From Bacteroides sp. (GTDB taxonomy: Bacteria; Bacteroidota; Bacteroidia; Bacteroidales; Muribaculaceae), in NCBI GenBank assembly GCA_014802015.1, contig JAAVDB010000036.1, positions 1 to 61,030 of the forward strand: a DNA stretch of 61,030 bases. The letters are read 5' to 3'. Under the pieces are notes generated by a model. That model ran no database searches, was not told the origin of the DNA, and saw nothing but the letters and a program-made list of their open reading frames with translations. Shown here in pieces: positions 8,616 to 18,769 of this stretch (positions within the stretch are counted from its first letter, which is position 1; every line of letters starts with the position of its first letter). A program made the position numbers and the translations under genes.

Positions 8616-10430
8616 ATGCATATAGTGTTACATCATATCGCCCGGATCGGCGAATCATTTGAATCGGCATTTATGAGACTCCTTGTGTGGCGTGAACGTC
8701 ACATCAAGGAAAAGACTTTTGTCAGTATACTCGCGTTGGCGGTCGGTATCATGGGTGGCCTTGCAGCGCTTATCCTGAAGTGGCTCATCCATACAATATC
8801 CGGATTTCTTACGGCACACATGTCTATCTCCGAGGGTAATTATATGTATCTTCTTTATCCGTTGGCCGGTATTCTGATAACGAGTCTTTACGTCAAGTAT
8901 GTAGTCAGGGACAATATTTCGCATGGAGTGACAAGAGTGCTATACTCGCTATCGCAGAACAAGTCGCGGTTGAAAAAGCATAATATGTACACCTCTCTCA
9001 TTGCATCGTCCATAACGATCGGATTCGGCGGCTCGGTCGGAGCTGAGGGCCCGATCGTATATACCGGTGCGGCGATCGGCAGTAATCTCGGCCGAGTGTT
9101 CAGGATGTCGCCGCGTATCCTGATGATTCTTGTAGGATGTGGTGCGGCGGCCGGTATAGCGGGTATATTCAAGGCTCCCATAGCCGGCATGCTGTTTACA
9201 CTTGAAGTGCTGATGATCGATCTGACCACCGTATCGGTGATGCCCCTGCTGATAGCATCGATCACAGCGGCCACGGTGGCGTATGTATTCACCGGTTACG
9301 ATGTGGAGTTTTTCTTTGTGCAGAGTGAGCCGTTCCAGACCTGGAAGATTCCATACGTAATAATCATGGGTGTGTTCCTCGGATTCGTATCGCTCTACTT
9401 CACACGCACGATGAATATGATGGAGAAGATGTTCCGTCGTCTCAGTTCCCCGTGGATTAAGGTTGCCGTAGGTGGTACAATTCTTGCACTATTAGTATTC
9501 CTTTTCCCCCCGCTTTACGGTGAGGGTTACGGTTCCATTACACATCTGCTTGGCGATGACGCATCGACAATTGTAAATAATTCAATTTTCTATAACGACC
9601 GAACCAATGTGTGGTGGATACTTGGATTTATTGCCGCATTGATACTGTTTAAATCATTCGCGACTTCTGCCACCAATGGCGGAGGTGGAGTCGGCGGTAC
9701 GTTCGCACCATCATTGTTTGTCGGTTGTATGGCCGGATACTTCTTCGCATTCGGACTTAATACGATATTCGGTCTCGACCTCCCGCCGCGCAACTTTGCG
9801 CTTATGGGTATGGCAGGAGTCATGTCGGGAGTAATGCATGCGCCGCTCATGGGCATCTTCCTTACGGCTGAATTGACCGGAGGTTACGAGTTATTCCTTC
9901 CGTTGCTGATGGCATCGACCATATCATACGGCACAATCAAGATGTTTGAACCGTACAGCATTTACACCATGCGTCTGGCCCGTGAAGGTAAACTGCTTAC
10001 ACATCACAAGGACAGGGTAGTGCTCACGCTTCTCAAGATGGATAATGTCATTGAGACGGATTTTGTATCAGTGAGTCCGGGGATGAACCTCAAGGAGATG
10101 GTCGATGCGATCTCGCGCTCTTCACGCAATCTGTTTCCTGTGATTGATGACGAGGGTAAACTGCTCGGAGTCGTTCTTCTTGATGAGATACGCAACATCA
10201 TGTTCCGCCCCAATCTGTACCGGCGTATGTACGTCAATCAGTTTATGTCCATGCCGCCGGCGCGTGTGTGCATAGGCGATAATATGGAGACGGTGATGAA
10301 AACATTCGATGATACGGCCGCATGGAACCTTCCTGTCGTGGATCAGAATGGAAAATATGTCGGCTTTGTATCCAAGTCAAAGATATTCAACTCTTATCGT
10401 CGCGTGTTGAGGCACTATTCCGAGGATTGA
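8616..10430 (+). CDS. ClC-family chloride channel/transporter with C-terminal CBS pair
   Basis: This is an inner-membrane anion-conducting ClC protein of 604 aa. The membrane domain holds the selectivity motif GAEGP at 142-146, including the gating glutamate E144, and the GGGGVGGTFAPSLF motif in the second half. Two CBS domains follow from about residue 470, likely binding nucleotides or sensing ionic strength. Where E. coli ClC-ec1 has Glu-Glu (202-203) in the FNAPLAGILF region, this protein has E197-V198, so the internal proton glutamate is replaced by valine, as in ClC channels. The anion-binding GSGIP loop is replaced by ISHGV, a variant common in CBS-containing bacterial ClCs. Its last 44 bases overlap convergent miaA. 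Confidence 0.93.
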   Translation: MHIVLHHIARIGESFESAFMRLLVWRERHIKEKTFVSILALAVGIMGGLAALILKWLIHTISGFLTAHMSISEGNYMYLLYPLAGILITSLYVKYVVRDNISHGVTRVLYSLSQNKSRLKKHNMYTSLIASSITIGFGGSVGAEGPIVYTGAAIGSNLGRVFRMSPRILMILVGCGAAAGIAGIFKAPIAGMLFTLEVLMIDLTTVSVMPLLIASITAATVAYVFTGYDVEFFFVQSEPFQTWKIPYVIIMGVFLGFVSLYFTRTMNMMEKMFRRLSSPWIKVAVGGTILALLVFLFPPLYGEGYGSITHLLGDDASTIVNNSIFYNDRTNVWWILGFIAALILFKSFATSATNGGGGVGGTFAPSLFVGCMAGYFFAFGLNTIFGLDLPPRNFALMGMAGVMSGVMHAPLMGIFLTAELTGGYELFLPLLMASTISYGTIKMFEPYSIYTMRLAREGKLLTHHKDRVVLTLLKMDNVIETDFVSVSPGMNLKEMVDAISRSSRNLFPVIDDEGKLLGVVLLDEIRNIMFRPNLYRRMYVNQFMSMPPARVCIGDNMETVMKTFDDTAAWNLPVVDQNGKYVGFVSKSKIFNSYRRVLRHYSED

Positions 10431-11316
10431 TTGCATCAAGAGCCTGCTGTAATAATGGCCTCTGCGGGTCAAGCATTATTACCGTTGGGTCTTTGGATAG
10501 CCAGAGCAACTGCTTTTTTGCATAGACTCTCGTATTTTTTGCAATGCGAGGTATAGCGATGTCGCGTGTCATGGTGCCGTCTATGACCGCGAACAGTTCC
10601 TTGTAGCCTACGGTATTAAGTGAATTCAGATGACGTAGCGGATATACCCTTGCCGCCTCGGCTTCGAGTCCGGCCGAGATCATCGTGTCCACACGACGGT
10701 TGATACGGTCAAACAGCACTTCGCGCGGATGATCAATTGCCATCTTTATTATACGGAACGGACGTTCCTTTTTTGCACCACTTCTCAGGGATGAGTATGG
10801 CACACCGGCTTGTAGCGAGATCTCCACAGCATGTATGAGTCGTCGGTGATTATTGATGTCGCACGATGCGAGATAGTCAGGATCAAGATTGCTCAGAGTG
10901 GCACGGATGGCTTCAATGCCTCCTGATTCGTATATTCCCAGCGCCCGTTCGCGAATGTCGGGACGTATGGTAGGCAATGGGTCTATACCGTTGGTTACGG
11001 CATCGATATACATCATCGAACCGCCGCACATAACGGCATAGTCACGTGTGTGCCAGATGTTGTCAAGCACCTCAAGAGCCTGCTCCTCATACATGGCGGC
11101 ACTGTAGTATTCGTCGAGATTAAGAGTCTCGATGAAATGATGTTTTACCCGAGCCAGCTGAGTGCTGTCCGGCACAGCCGTACCGATAGGAATGCCACGA
11201 AAAATTTGCCGAGAGTCGGCAGACACAATCTCTGTGTCAAGGCTCTCGGCAATATCTATGGCAAGGTCCGTCTTACCGCTTCCGGTCGGACCAGTGACTA
11301 CGATCAGTGTCTTCAT
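10387..11316 (-). CDS. miaA: tRNA dimethylallyltransferase MiaA
   Basis: MiaA adds a dimethylallyl group to A37 of tRNAs reading UNN codons. At 309 aa it has the normal length. The P-loop [11 protein letters not shown] lies at residues 8-18, followed by SADSRQIF and IGTAVP. Also present are [13 protein letters not shown], the [14 protein letters not shown] region, LNTVGYKEL, and the C-terminal [14 protein letters not shown] basic segment that contacts tRNA. The start shares four bases with the pepT stop (ATGA), so miaA is the second gene of a pepT-miaA unit. Its 3' end overlaps the ClC coding sequence by 44 bp on the opposite strand. Confidence 0.97.
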   Translation of the reverse strand: MKTLIVVTGPTGSGKTDLAIDIAESLDTEIVSADSRQIFRGIPIGTAVPDSTQLARVKHHFIETLNLDEYYSAAMYEEQALEVLDNIWHTRDYAVMCGGSMMYIDAVTNGIDPLPTIRPDIRERALGIYESGGIEAIRATLSNLDPDYLASCDINNHRRLIHAVEISLQAGVPYSSLRSGAKKERPFRIIKMAIDHPREVLFDRINRRVDTMISAGLEAEAARVYPLRHLNSLNTVGYKELFAVIDGTMTRDIAIPRIAKNTRVYAKKQLLWLSKDPTVIMLDPQRPLLQQALDAINPRNSASTRDDKS

Positions 11317-12536
11317 GCCTTAGCGGCGGTGAGACGTGCGATTGCTACGATTACATCAGTAGCTTTTTCCATCGACGGGATGGGTACGAACTCGTAACGT
11401 CCGTGGAAGTTAAGACCGCCTGCGAAAATATTCGGGCAGGGGAGACCTTTGAAAGACAACTGTGCACCATCAGTGCCACCACGTATAGGCTGAACCTTGG
11501 GAGTGACACCGGCTTCTTTCATTGCCTCGACAGCGATGTCGATTATGTGCATGACAGGTTCGATTTTCTCGCGCATATTGAAATACTGGTCCTTCAGTTC
11601 GAGTGATGCACAGTCGGGAAATTCGTTGTTGATCTTACGTGTGAGGTGTTCGAACTCTTTCTTTCTGCGTTCAAAACGGTCGCGGTCATGGTCGCGGATG
11701 ATGTAGGTGAGGACAGTCTTCTCGACAGTACCCTCGATGGAAACAAGATGGTAGAATCCCTCGTAACCTTCGGTGTGCTCGGGTGTCTCCCAGCGCGGCA
11801 GCATTATGGCAAACTGGTTGGCTACACGCAGTGAGTTAAGCATCTTATGCTTGGCATATCCGGGGTGAACGTTACAGCCTTTGAAGGTCACTTTAGCCAC
11901 AGCGGCGTTGAAATTTTCATATTCGAGTTCGCCGATGGCACCTCCGTCCATTGTATATGCCCATTCGGCACCGAAACGGTCTACGTCAAACTTGTGTGCG
12001 CCCAGACCGATCTCCTCATCAGGATTAAACGCTATGCGGATGTCGCCATGCTTGATCTCGGGATGATTCTGGAGATACTCGATTGCGGTGATTATCTCTG
12101 CTATTCCGGCCTTATCATCCGCTCCCAGCAGAGTCTTTCCATCAGTGACGATGAGATCCTGACCTACATAGTCAAGCAATTCGGGAAATTGTGAGGGTGA
12201 GAGTATTACACCGTCCTCGGCATTGAGTGTGATGTCCTTGCCGTCATAATCCTTGACAATGCGCGGATTGACGTGGCGTCCGCTCATGTCGGGCGATGTG
12301 TCAAGATGGGCTATGAATCCGATAGTGGGAATATCGGCGCCTGCATTTGACGGCAGTGTAGCCATCAGATAGCTGTTTTCATCAAGGGTTATATCTTTAA
12401 GCCCCATGGCCTTGAGTTCCTCCTCAAGTGCCCGGGCAAATATCATCTGACCGGGGGTGGATGGAGTCATGTTGGTCAGTTCGTCACTCTGGGTGTCGAA
12501 TTTGACATATTTCAGAAATCTATCTGTGACTGTCAT
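11313..12536 (-). CDS. pepT: Peptidase T (tripeptidase, M20B)
   Basis: PepT is a cytoplasmic dizinc aminopeptidase that removes the N-terminal residue from tripeptides. The 407-aa length matches the family. Metal-binding and catalytic landmarks are visible in order: [31 protein letters not shown] (general-base Glu), YTMDGG and [11 protein letters not shown] near the C-terminus. A dimerisation lid lies in the middle. It has its own promoter and overlaps miaA by four bases downstream. The pairing with miaA appears to be positional rather than functional. Confidence 0.97.
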   Translation of the reverse strand: MTVTDRFLKYVKFDTQSDELTNMTPSTPGQMIFARALEEELKAMGLKDITLDENSYLMATLPSNAGADIPTIGFIAHLDTSPDMSGRHVNPRIVKDYDGKDITLNAEDGVILSPSQFPELLDYVGQDLIVTDGKTLLGADDKAGIAEIITAIEYLQNHPEIKHGDIRIAFNPDEEIGLGAHKFDVDRFGAEWAYTMDGGAIGELEYENFNAAVAKVTFKGCNVHPGYAKHKMLNSLRVANQFAIMLPRWETPEHTEGYEGFYHLVSIEGTVEKTVLTYIIRDHDRDRFERRKKEFEHLTRKINNEFPDCASLELKDQYFNMREKIEPVMHIIDIAVEAMKEAGVTPKVQPIRGGTDGAQLSFKGLPCPNIFAGGLNFHGRYEFVPIPSMEKATDVIVAIARLTAAKA

Positions 12537-12582
12537 GATATAGGATTAGAAATAGGTGGAAATGAGTTTTATTATTATAGTG

Positions 12583-12614
12583 CAAAAGTACGAATTTATC
12601 ACACAAAATACAAA
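12583..12614 (-). promoter_or_regulatory. pepT: Promoter of pepT-miaA
   Basis: On the minus strand TTTG (12611-12614) is followed by a 20-bp spacer and TACTTTTG (12583-12590). This is a full match to the Bacteroidota promoter. Transcription would start about 40 nt before the pepT ATG. Confidence 0.65.
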
Positions 12615-12621
12615 TCAGGTA

Positions 12622-13407
12622 TTATGGTTTTAGCCCGTTGTTCTGTCCGAAATTATAAATGCTTCTCGGGTCAACCGCTTTGCCCATATATCTGAACTCA
12701 AAATGCAGGTGTGGTCCCGTAGAGTTTCCTGAGCTGCCTCCGAGAGCTATCGGTTGACCTGCCGTTACCTGATCACCTGCTTTGGCTATTGAAGATTGGA
12801 GATGTGCATATCGTGTCTCGACTCCGTTAGAGTGAGCGATGATGACAAAATGTCCGTACCCTCCACGCTCATAACCTGTCCGGGTGACCCGACCCGGCAG
12901 AGATGCTCTGATCGTATCACCGGGACACAGATGAAGATCTATGCCTTTATGGAAACGCTGGAATTTCTCTCTGTATCCGAAGTCGGATGTGACATAGCCT
13001 GATACCGGCGTGACAAAATCTTCAAGTCCGCATGATGGGAGAGGTCCGTAATATACGATCTGTTCAAGCGGTAAGTCCGGCAGGCCCCAATATCCGGATT
13101 CGTAATAGTCATTATCTTCGTAAACCGTGGACAGATAGTCAAGTGCACCGAGTGTATTCTTATCTGTGGGCCGGAATGTCTCCGGAATGGTGTCACCAGG
13201 AAAAACTACATACCGTCCGCGGGGTGTCATAGTTACGGATGGTGTAGTAATGTCATTATTCGTCACTTTACCCACTGCGCGTATCATCTCTATAAAAGCA
13301 TCATTCCCGGTCACGGTATCGGTCACGGATGCATTAATTGAGGCAGAAGCCCCGGCAGACGCCGGGGCTTCCAATAATATAGAGAGTATAACTGTAGTCA
13401 GAGTCAC
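12622..13407 (-). CDS. M23 (LytM-type) metallopeptidase, exported, in polysaccharide export operon
   Basis: This 261-aa protein begins with a short hydrophobic stretch ending in alanine-rich sequence, consistent with a signal peptide. A LytM/M23 domain spans about 130-250. Zinc-ligand motifs are intact: HKGID at 153-157 and HLH at 233-235, with AHSNGVETRYAHL between them. It should therefore be an active endopeptidase on peptidoglycan cross-bridges in the periplasm. It is the last gene of the SLBB-Wzz operon and its start overlaps the wzz stop by four bases (ATGA), so it is probably translated with Wzz. A plausible role is opening peptidoglycan for the export channel. Confidence 0.9.
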   Translation of the reverse strand: MTLTTVILSILLEAPASAGASASINASVTDTVTGNDAFIEMIRAVGKVTNNDITTPSVTMTPRGRYVVFPGDTIPETFRPTDKNTLGALDYLSTVYEDNDYYESGYWGLPDLPLEQIVYYGPLPSCGLEDFVTPVSGYVTSDFGYREKFQRFHKGIDLHLCPGDTIRASLPGRVTRTGYERGGYGHFVIIAHSNGVETRYAHLQSSIAKAGDQVTAGQPIALGGSSGNSTGPHLHFEFRYMGKAVDPRSIYNFGQNNGLKP

Positions 13408-14534
13408 TGTTTTCTATTATCAGTGTCAGCGTTACTTTCGTTCGCTAACCTTTTGGCTTTAATTTCGCTTAATGTCGGCTGTACAAATAGAATCCATGCG
13501 GAACAAGAGGCAAATGCGAGAAATACGAAGCCGACAAGAATCATACCTTTGCGGGGGGATGCGGGCCTGATAGGTACGGTGGGAGGTATCACTATTGCAT
13601 ATACAGGTGTTGTCTCCTGCACCTTTGCTTTTGCCTGCTGTACCTGCTGGGCCGTCTGATTGTATAGATTGAATGCAAGATTGGCCTCGTTTGTCAGACG
13701 ATCCTGAGTGATGCGTGCCGATTGAGTGGCGATGCCTTGGTTACGGTCGGTATAGTCAGCCAGTTTTTGCTGGGCCTTATAGTATTCCTGCTGTGCCTCT
13801 GCATTGAGTTTTTCGGCATACTCCAGATCTTTGCGGGCCTTGTTGGTGCGGTAATCTGTCACATATTCCTGAAGTCTTGACACGACAGTGTCGGCAAGTA
13901 TGGCCGAGACCAGCGGATCCTGCATAGTGACATCTATGCTCACCACCATAGTTTTTTGATCGACACTGGCCTTGATACGATTTGACAAGACCTGTACAAG
14001 CAGGTTCTCATCACCTGTAAGTTGGAAATTATCAAGAGTATGATCGGCCGGTTCGTCGTCCTTTGATAACAGCATTCCTAACACCGCTCTCGGGAACCCG
14101 ATTATCGTTGACCACCACGGAGAGCGAGTCTCTTCTTCAAGATACTGTTTTACCGTAAACTTCTCATCCTTTTTCGTCTCGACTTCTACATTGAAGAGGC
14201 TTGTCAGAAACGGCACAGAACTGACTACATCGGGATATAGCTGCGGATACACGGCATCGCGACCGCCACTGGACCCGAATGATAGTCCGGCCATGGACGC
14301 GAGAGCGCCGAGACTTGCGGATGACGATTTACCATCGGTCGATTCAGGTGCGAGTTTGACCGCGGTCTGATACTCGCGTGGTATGCTGAATGCGACTACA
14401 AGGCCGATCAGCGCTCCGGCGGCACACCATGTAAGTATCTTCTTACGATTATTCCACAGTTTGATGCCGAGTTCAAGAAGATCGATTTCCTCTTCGTCGC
14501 TGTTATAATCCTTTATGTCCTTGTCTTCCTGCAT
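13404..14534 (-). CDS. Wzz-family polysaccharide chain-length determinant / co-polymerase
   Basis: This is an inner-membrane protein of 376 aa with Wzz topology. After an acidic cytoplasmic N-terminus comes a first membrane segment (around residues 34-52) and a large periplasmic domain with coiled-coil character (residues ~230-300, rich in AQQEYYKAQQKL-like heptads). The proline-rich PPTVPIRPASPRKG motif leads into a second membrane segment near 330-350. There is no C-terminal tyrosine kinase domain, so it is not a Wzc-type fusion. It sets chain length or couples synthesis to export of a surface polysaccharide. It lies six bases downstream of the SLBB export gene and overlaps the M23 gene. 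Confidence 0.9.
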   Translation of the reverse strand: MQEDKDIKDYNSDEEEIDLLELGIKLWNNRKKILTWCAAGALIGLVVAFSIPREYQTAVKLAPESTDGKSSSASLGALASMAGLSFGSSGGRDAVYPQLYPDVVSSVPFLTSLFNVEVETKKDEKFTVKQYLEEETRSPWWSTIIGFPRAVLGMLLSKDDEPADHTLDNFQLTGDENLLVQVLSNRIKASVDQKTMVVSIDVTMQDPLVSAILADTVVSRLQEYVTDYRTNKARKDLEYAEKLNAEAQQEYYKAQQKLADYTDRNQGIATQSARITQDRLTNEANLAFNLYNQTAQQVQQAKAKVQETTPVYAIVIPPTVPIRPASPRKGMILVGFVFLAFASCSAWILFVQPTLSEIKAKRLANESNADTDNRKQ

Positions 14535-14540
14535 GACAGA

Positions 14541-16955
14541 TTATTTTTTGAAGATATTAGTGATAGTCGCAGCCATAGTTGCAACTGACGAGAAGCTGGT
14601 GGCGAATGCCAGAATCTTAGTCCAGTCAGTACCGTCGGATGCCGGTTTGGCCGGGATAATAATCTGACAACCGGGTTCGATCGGAGTATTCTTCTTGGCC
14701 TTGGCTACCGTACCGTTCATGTATACGATGTAAGCCTTGCCTTTCTTGGCCTGATGGCCATATCCTCCTGCCTGATCGATATAATAGCTCAGTTTCTTGT
14801 CCGGCTCATAGATTACGGTGTTGGGAAACATTACCTCGCCCATGATCTTGACAGTGCTCTGCTCCTCGGGGACGAAAAGTGCGTCACCGGGTTTCAGGAT
14901 AAGGTCGTAATGTGATCCGGGATTATCAAGTGCCTTCTGTAGGTCGATACCTACATTATATTTGCGTGACACCTCAATTTTGCTAAGTGCGATTGAGTCA
15001 CTTCCGCCGGTCTGATTGCTCATCGCCAGTTGCAGTGATTGCTGACGTGCAAGATACTCGTCATCTGTGAGCTGACGCGACAGCTGCGCACCCTTGACGT
15101 ATGCCTGATCCAGAATACCACCGGCTCGCTTGACAATGTCTGAAAGACGTTCGTTACGTTTTTCAAGTACAAAGTCGCCTGTAAAGAGCAGTTCGCCTGA
15201 CACGTTGACAAATTTCTGATCCTCATATCCGGGACTGCTGCGCACCTGTACCACATCGTAAGGTTTGAGACGGAAGCCTTTTCCGTTACCTACGGCAAGT
15301 CCGTTTTCGATTGATACACTGAACAGCTCGGACAGCTGCTGAGTCTGTTTGGTCGATGTAGGGTCAACCACACGACGAGCGATGTCAACGCGAGCGGTCG
15401 ACGCGCCTTCGAGTAGACCTCCGGCTTGAAAGATCAGGTCTTCGAGAGTGGTATTCTCTGCATAGGGGAATGTGCCGGGACGTGCCACCATACCGTTGAT
15501 AGTGAGCTCGCCACGTTCCTCAAGCTCATGTATGCTTGAGATGATGAGCATATCGTTACGCTTGAGCGTGACGTCCTGAGCTGTACCGGCGAGTATCTTG
15601 CCAAGGTCAAGAGCCATGACTTCGAGTTGCAGATCGGGACCTTCACGGTAGAGGAGCACTCGATCGGTGTAGGCATCTTCTGTGAGACCGTCGGCCTTAC
15701 GGATCAGCTGCGATACTGTCGACAGATTGTCACTGATGGCAAACATACCGGGACGGTACACGGCGCCTTTGAGTTCTACACGGTTGGCATAGCGGTCAAG
15801 AATTGTGCCGACCGATATGATGTCTCCATCCTTGAGCTGATATTTGGCAAAATCAGCCTGTTCGATGTTATAGAGTTCGTTTTCTGTACCTGACTGACGT
15901 TCCAGACGTACCATCTCGGTGTAAGCGTCACCTTTGAATCCTCCGGCAAAGTCAAGGATATTCTTGACAGTTTCACCCGGCTTGAGTTCATAATACATCG
16001 GGCGCTTAACATTTCCGTCAATGTTAACCAGTTGGTCGTATGGAGGAACGATAATGACATCACCCTCCTGAAGACGGACATTACCGCCGGATTTTCCGTT
16101 GAAAAGGTATTCGTAAATATCTATGCCTGCAATCTTGCGACCGTTACGGAGCACCTGTATGTTACGCAACGAACCGATGTCGTTGATGCCGCCCGCACGG
16201 TAGAGCGCATGGAATACTGACGAGAATGGTGACATGCGGTATGTGCCGGGCGTCTGGACCTCACCCATGAGATCCACTTGGATGGTACGTACCTGACCGA
16301 GTGTGACCTGAATGTCTGTCTCGGCTTCATTCATGCCTGCATATTTGCTTGAGAAAGCGTTTTTAATATGTTTGCTGGCTTCCTGTATAGTCTTACCGTT
16401 GAGATAGACCGGGCCAAGCTGTGTGATCATGATGCTGCCTTCAGGCGAGATTGTCTGGCGCAGGTGATCCTCCGAGTTACCCCAGATGTCAATGATGACC
16501 TCATCGCCGGGTCCGAGACGATAGTTCTGAGGTGTGGCAAGATTGTCACTCGGTTCAAATGTCAGGGCTTCGGAATTGAATACGGCATGACCGTATATCT
16601 CACGAGTTGGAGTATTCTTGTCATTCTCGTCGGGATTAAGCTCACGGCCGATAGCGTCAAACGAAGTTGTGGAAATGTCAGTTGACGGATCATGCCGGCG
16701 TTCGTTACGAGTGTCATTTACGGTCAGGGTTGTGACATTGGTCTCGCTTATCTGAGAGGCTTCGTAATCCGCCTTGATGCGTTTGGCCTGTTCAGGTGTG
16801 ACACCCATTGCCAATAGCTCTTTGCCTATCTGCTGTTCGGTCTTACCGGCTGCTGTCTGTTTTTTTATGTAGTCTATAACCTGCTGATCGGTCATAGCGA
16901 AAACTGATAGCGTCCCGAGGACTAATAGCGACATTAGTAAGCGCCTGGTTTTCAT
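14541..16955 (-). CDS. Wza-type polysaccharide export protein with multiple SLBB domains
   Basis: This 804-aa exported protein forms the outer-membrane or periplasmic conduit for polysaccharide. It begins with a cleavable signal sequence (basic MKTRR, hydrophobic core, FAM). A helical segment follows, then the PF02563 export domain (LGPGDEVIIDIWGNSEDHLR, SPEGSIMITQLGPVYLNG, around 145-215). After that come about six SLBB repeats recognisable by recurring GxV.RPGxF/Y and ADGL/AGG patterns up to about residue 770. It ends with a hydrophobic helix and FKK. It is much longer than E. coli Wza, the usual form in Bacteroidales. It is first in the operon with Wzz and M23, with its promoter about 90 bp upstream. 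Confidence 0.93.
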   Translation of the reverse strand: MKTRRLLMSLLVLGTLSVFAMTDQQVIDYIKKQTAAGKTEQQIGKELLAMGVTPEQAKRIKADYEASQISETNVTTLTVNDTRNERRHDPSTDISTTSFDAIGRELNPDENDKNTPTREIYGHAVFNSEALTFEPSDNLATPQNYRLGPGDEVIIDIWGNSEDHLRQTISPEGSIMITQLGPVYLNGKTIQEASKHIKNAFSSKYAGMNEAETDIQVTLGQVRTIQVDLMGEVQTPGTYRMSPFSSVFHALYRAGGINDIGSLRNIQVLRNGRKIAGIDIYEYLFNGKSGGNVRLQEGDVIIVPPYDQLVNIDGNVKRPMYYELKPGETVKNILDFAGGFKGDAYTEMVRLERQSGTENELYNIEQADFAKYQLKDGDIISVGTILDRYANRVELKGAVYRPGMFAISDNLSTVSQLIRKADGLTEDAYTDRVLLYREGPDLQLEVMALDLGKILAGTAQDVTLKRNDMLIISSIHELEERGELTINGMVARPGTFPYAENTTLEDLIFQAGGLLEGASTARVDIARRVVDPTSTKQTQQLSELFSVSIENGLAVGNGKGFRLKPYDVVQVRSSPGYEDQKFVNVSGELLFTGDFVLEKRNERLSDIVKRAGGILDQAYVKGAQLSRQLTDDEYLARQQSLQLAMSNQTGGSDSIALSKIEVSRKYNVGIDLQKALDNPGSHYDLILKPGDALFVPEEQSTVKIMGEVMFPNTVIYEPDKKLSYYIDQAGGYGHQAKKGKAYIVYMNGTVAKAKKNTPIEPGCQIIIPAKPASDGTDWTKILAFATSFSSVATMAATITNIFKK

Positions 16956-17044
16956 ATTCTATATGGTTAATAATGCGAATAATTTAGTGATAATGCGATG
17001 ATATGATATTGATTTTAGGTGGAGAATACCTGGTCAATCTGATG

Positions 17045-17076
17045 CAAAGTTAATGAAAAAACGTGAAAGCATCAAT
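17045..17076 (-). promoter_or_regulatory. Promoter of the polysaccharide export operon
   Basis: On the minus strand ATTG (17073-17076), a 20-bp spacer and TAACTTTG (17045-17052) match the Bacteroidota consensus. It sits just beyond the menD stop and gives an 80-90 nt leader before the SLBB gene. It separates menD from the export operon transcriptionally. Confidence 0.65.
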
Positions 17077-17086
17077 GTGTATGCAA

Positions 17087-18769
17087 TCAAATTTCAAAAT
17101 ACCCCTTCAGCACTTCAGCCGACACCTGGGGCGGAGTGTGAATGGCGAGCAGGGCAGGGTGTTCATGCTCCGTGATAAATTTTCCGAACGATGATTTGAG
17201 TGAGGCCTCGTCTGTGGCTTCATAATATTCAATCCCGTATCCGTCACATAATTGGCGTAGCGGCAGATTTGTCCCTACCGCGAAGAACTGTTCGGTCTCG
17301 GGAAGGGCGGATGTCGCGCCTATGAAACGGAATATGCCACCACCTCCGTTGCACATCACGATCATTTTAAATCTCGGTGTCATCAATCGGCTTGAAAGTG
17401 CGCTGATATCATACTGAAAACTCATGTCGCCTGAGATCAAAACAGTCATACCGTTATACATTGCAGACGCGCCGAGAGCCGTAGATGTGCAGCCGTCAAT
17501 ACCGCTCACTCCGCGGTTGCATTCGCTGCGGTGCACATGTCCGCACTCCATCAACTGCGCATAGCGTATAGCCGTGCCGTTGGACAGATGCAGATTACAT
17601 CTCCGAGGTATATGTGCGAATACATAACTCAATGCCTTGAGATCACTCCACGGGGCATTGCAGACATACGTGTCATGTATATCCTTTGCACGTAATGCCG
17701 CTTCATGCCATTGACAGGCATACTCACACTGTGCCCTGTGCGGCTGCATTGCCGCGGCCAGCTGGGTCATGAAAATAGTCTCGTCGATCTCAACACGTTT
17801 TGTCAGATGCTTGAAGCAGTCTATAGTCGTATGACTTATGCCGATATGCCAGTGTTCGAGGTCAGGCAGACTTCTCAGCCACTCTTTGATGTGGCGCGAT
17901 ACGATCGCTCCGCCGATAGTTATTACCGTATCGGGGCGCATGGCTCTCTTTTCATCTTCAGATAACCTACATAGTGTTGAGTCGATACGGCTTATGAATG
18001 AGGGGGAATGCAGATTGGATATACTTTCTGTCATTACGACGACGTTGGGAAGAGAGGCGAGCCGTATGAGCGCACGGTTCAGTTTCTCGTCAGGGGCATG
18101 AAATCCGGCTATGATTAGCAAGCGTGCCGGCGATGCAAGCGGCATAGCCATCGCACGAATGTCGCTAACCGGTAGAGAAGCCCGTGGCGATACCATCTCG
18201 ATGACTCTTGCCGAGTCTTTATGATATTCAGTCTGTGTATTGAGTGGGGCATCAAGCCTGACATTGATATGGACCGGTGCACGGCGCCCATTGAGAGCTT
18301 CGAGCAGAGTGTCGTTAATCATTCTGTCAGTCCACCACGGGCCGTTCGGAAAGTCGATGCGCGCACTGATGTCACAGCTGCGTTTCACGTACGGAGCCAA
18401 TGCGTCCTGTTGCCATAGCGTCTGCGAATCATCCTGATCTATCCACTCTTCCGGTCGGTCCGCAGATATTACCACGAGCGGAATATGCCTGTAAAATGCC
18501 TCGGCGACGGCCGGTGCATAGTTGAGCAGGGCGGTTCCGCTTGTGCACACCAACGCTATCGGAGCGCCTGACTGGACACCCATACCGAGAGCGATGAATG
18601 CGGCTGAACGTTCGTCGATCACTACGTGACAAGTTATCTCCTCCCTACGGCTGAGGGCGATTATCAGAGGTGTGTTACGGCTACCTGGTGAGATGACGGC
18701 ATGACGTACGCCATGAGCTATCAGCAGGTCGGTGAGTATATTACAGGACAGATGTGCGGTAGAAAGCAT
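17087..18769 (-). CDS. menD: MenD, SEPHCHC synthase (menaquinone pathway)
   Basis: MenD is a thiamin-diphosphate enzyme joining 2-oxoglutarate-derived succinic semialdehyde to isochorismate in menaquinone synthesis. At 560 aa it has the usual length. The N-terminal part shows HAVISPGSRNTPLI, the ThDP-activating glutamate region IDERSAAFIALGMG, and CTSGTALLNYAPAVAEA. The C-terminal ThDP-binding part shows SGDMSFQYDISAL followed by VMCNGGGGIFRFI. No other men gene is adjacent. The gene is divergent from the DUF4924 gene, with a TAACTTTG box at 18792-18799 just upstream of its start but no clear -33 box. Confidence 0.97.
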   Translation of the reverse strand: MLSTAHLSCNILTDLLIAHGVRHAVISPGSRNTPLIIALSRREEITCHVVIDERSAAFIALGMGVQSGAPIALVCTSGTALLNYAPAVAEAFYRHIPLVVISADRPEEWIDQDDSQTLWQQDALAPYVKRSCDISARIDFPNGPWWTDRMINDTLLEALNGRRAPVHINVRLDAPLNTQTEYHKDSARVIEMVSPRASLPVSDIRAMAMPLASPARLLIIAGFHAPDEKLNRALIRLASLPNVVVMTESISNLHSPSFISRIDSTLCRLSEDEKRAMRPDTVITIGGAIVSRHIKEWLRSLPDLEHWHIGISHTTIDCFKHLTKRVEIDETIFMTQLAAAMQPHRAQCEYACQWHEAALRAKDIHDTYVCNAPWSDLKALSYVFAHIPRRCNLHLSNGTAIRYAQLMECGHVHRSECNRGVSGIDGCTSTALGASAMYNGMTVLISGDMSFQYDISALSSRLMTPRFKMIVMCNGGGGIFRFIGATSALPETEQFFAVGTNLPLRQLCDGYGIEYYEATDEASLKSSFGKFITEHEHPALLAIHTPPQVSAEVLKGYFEI

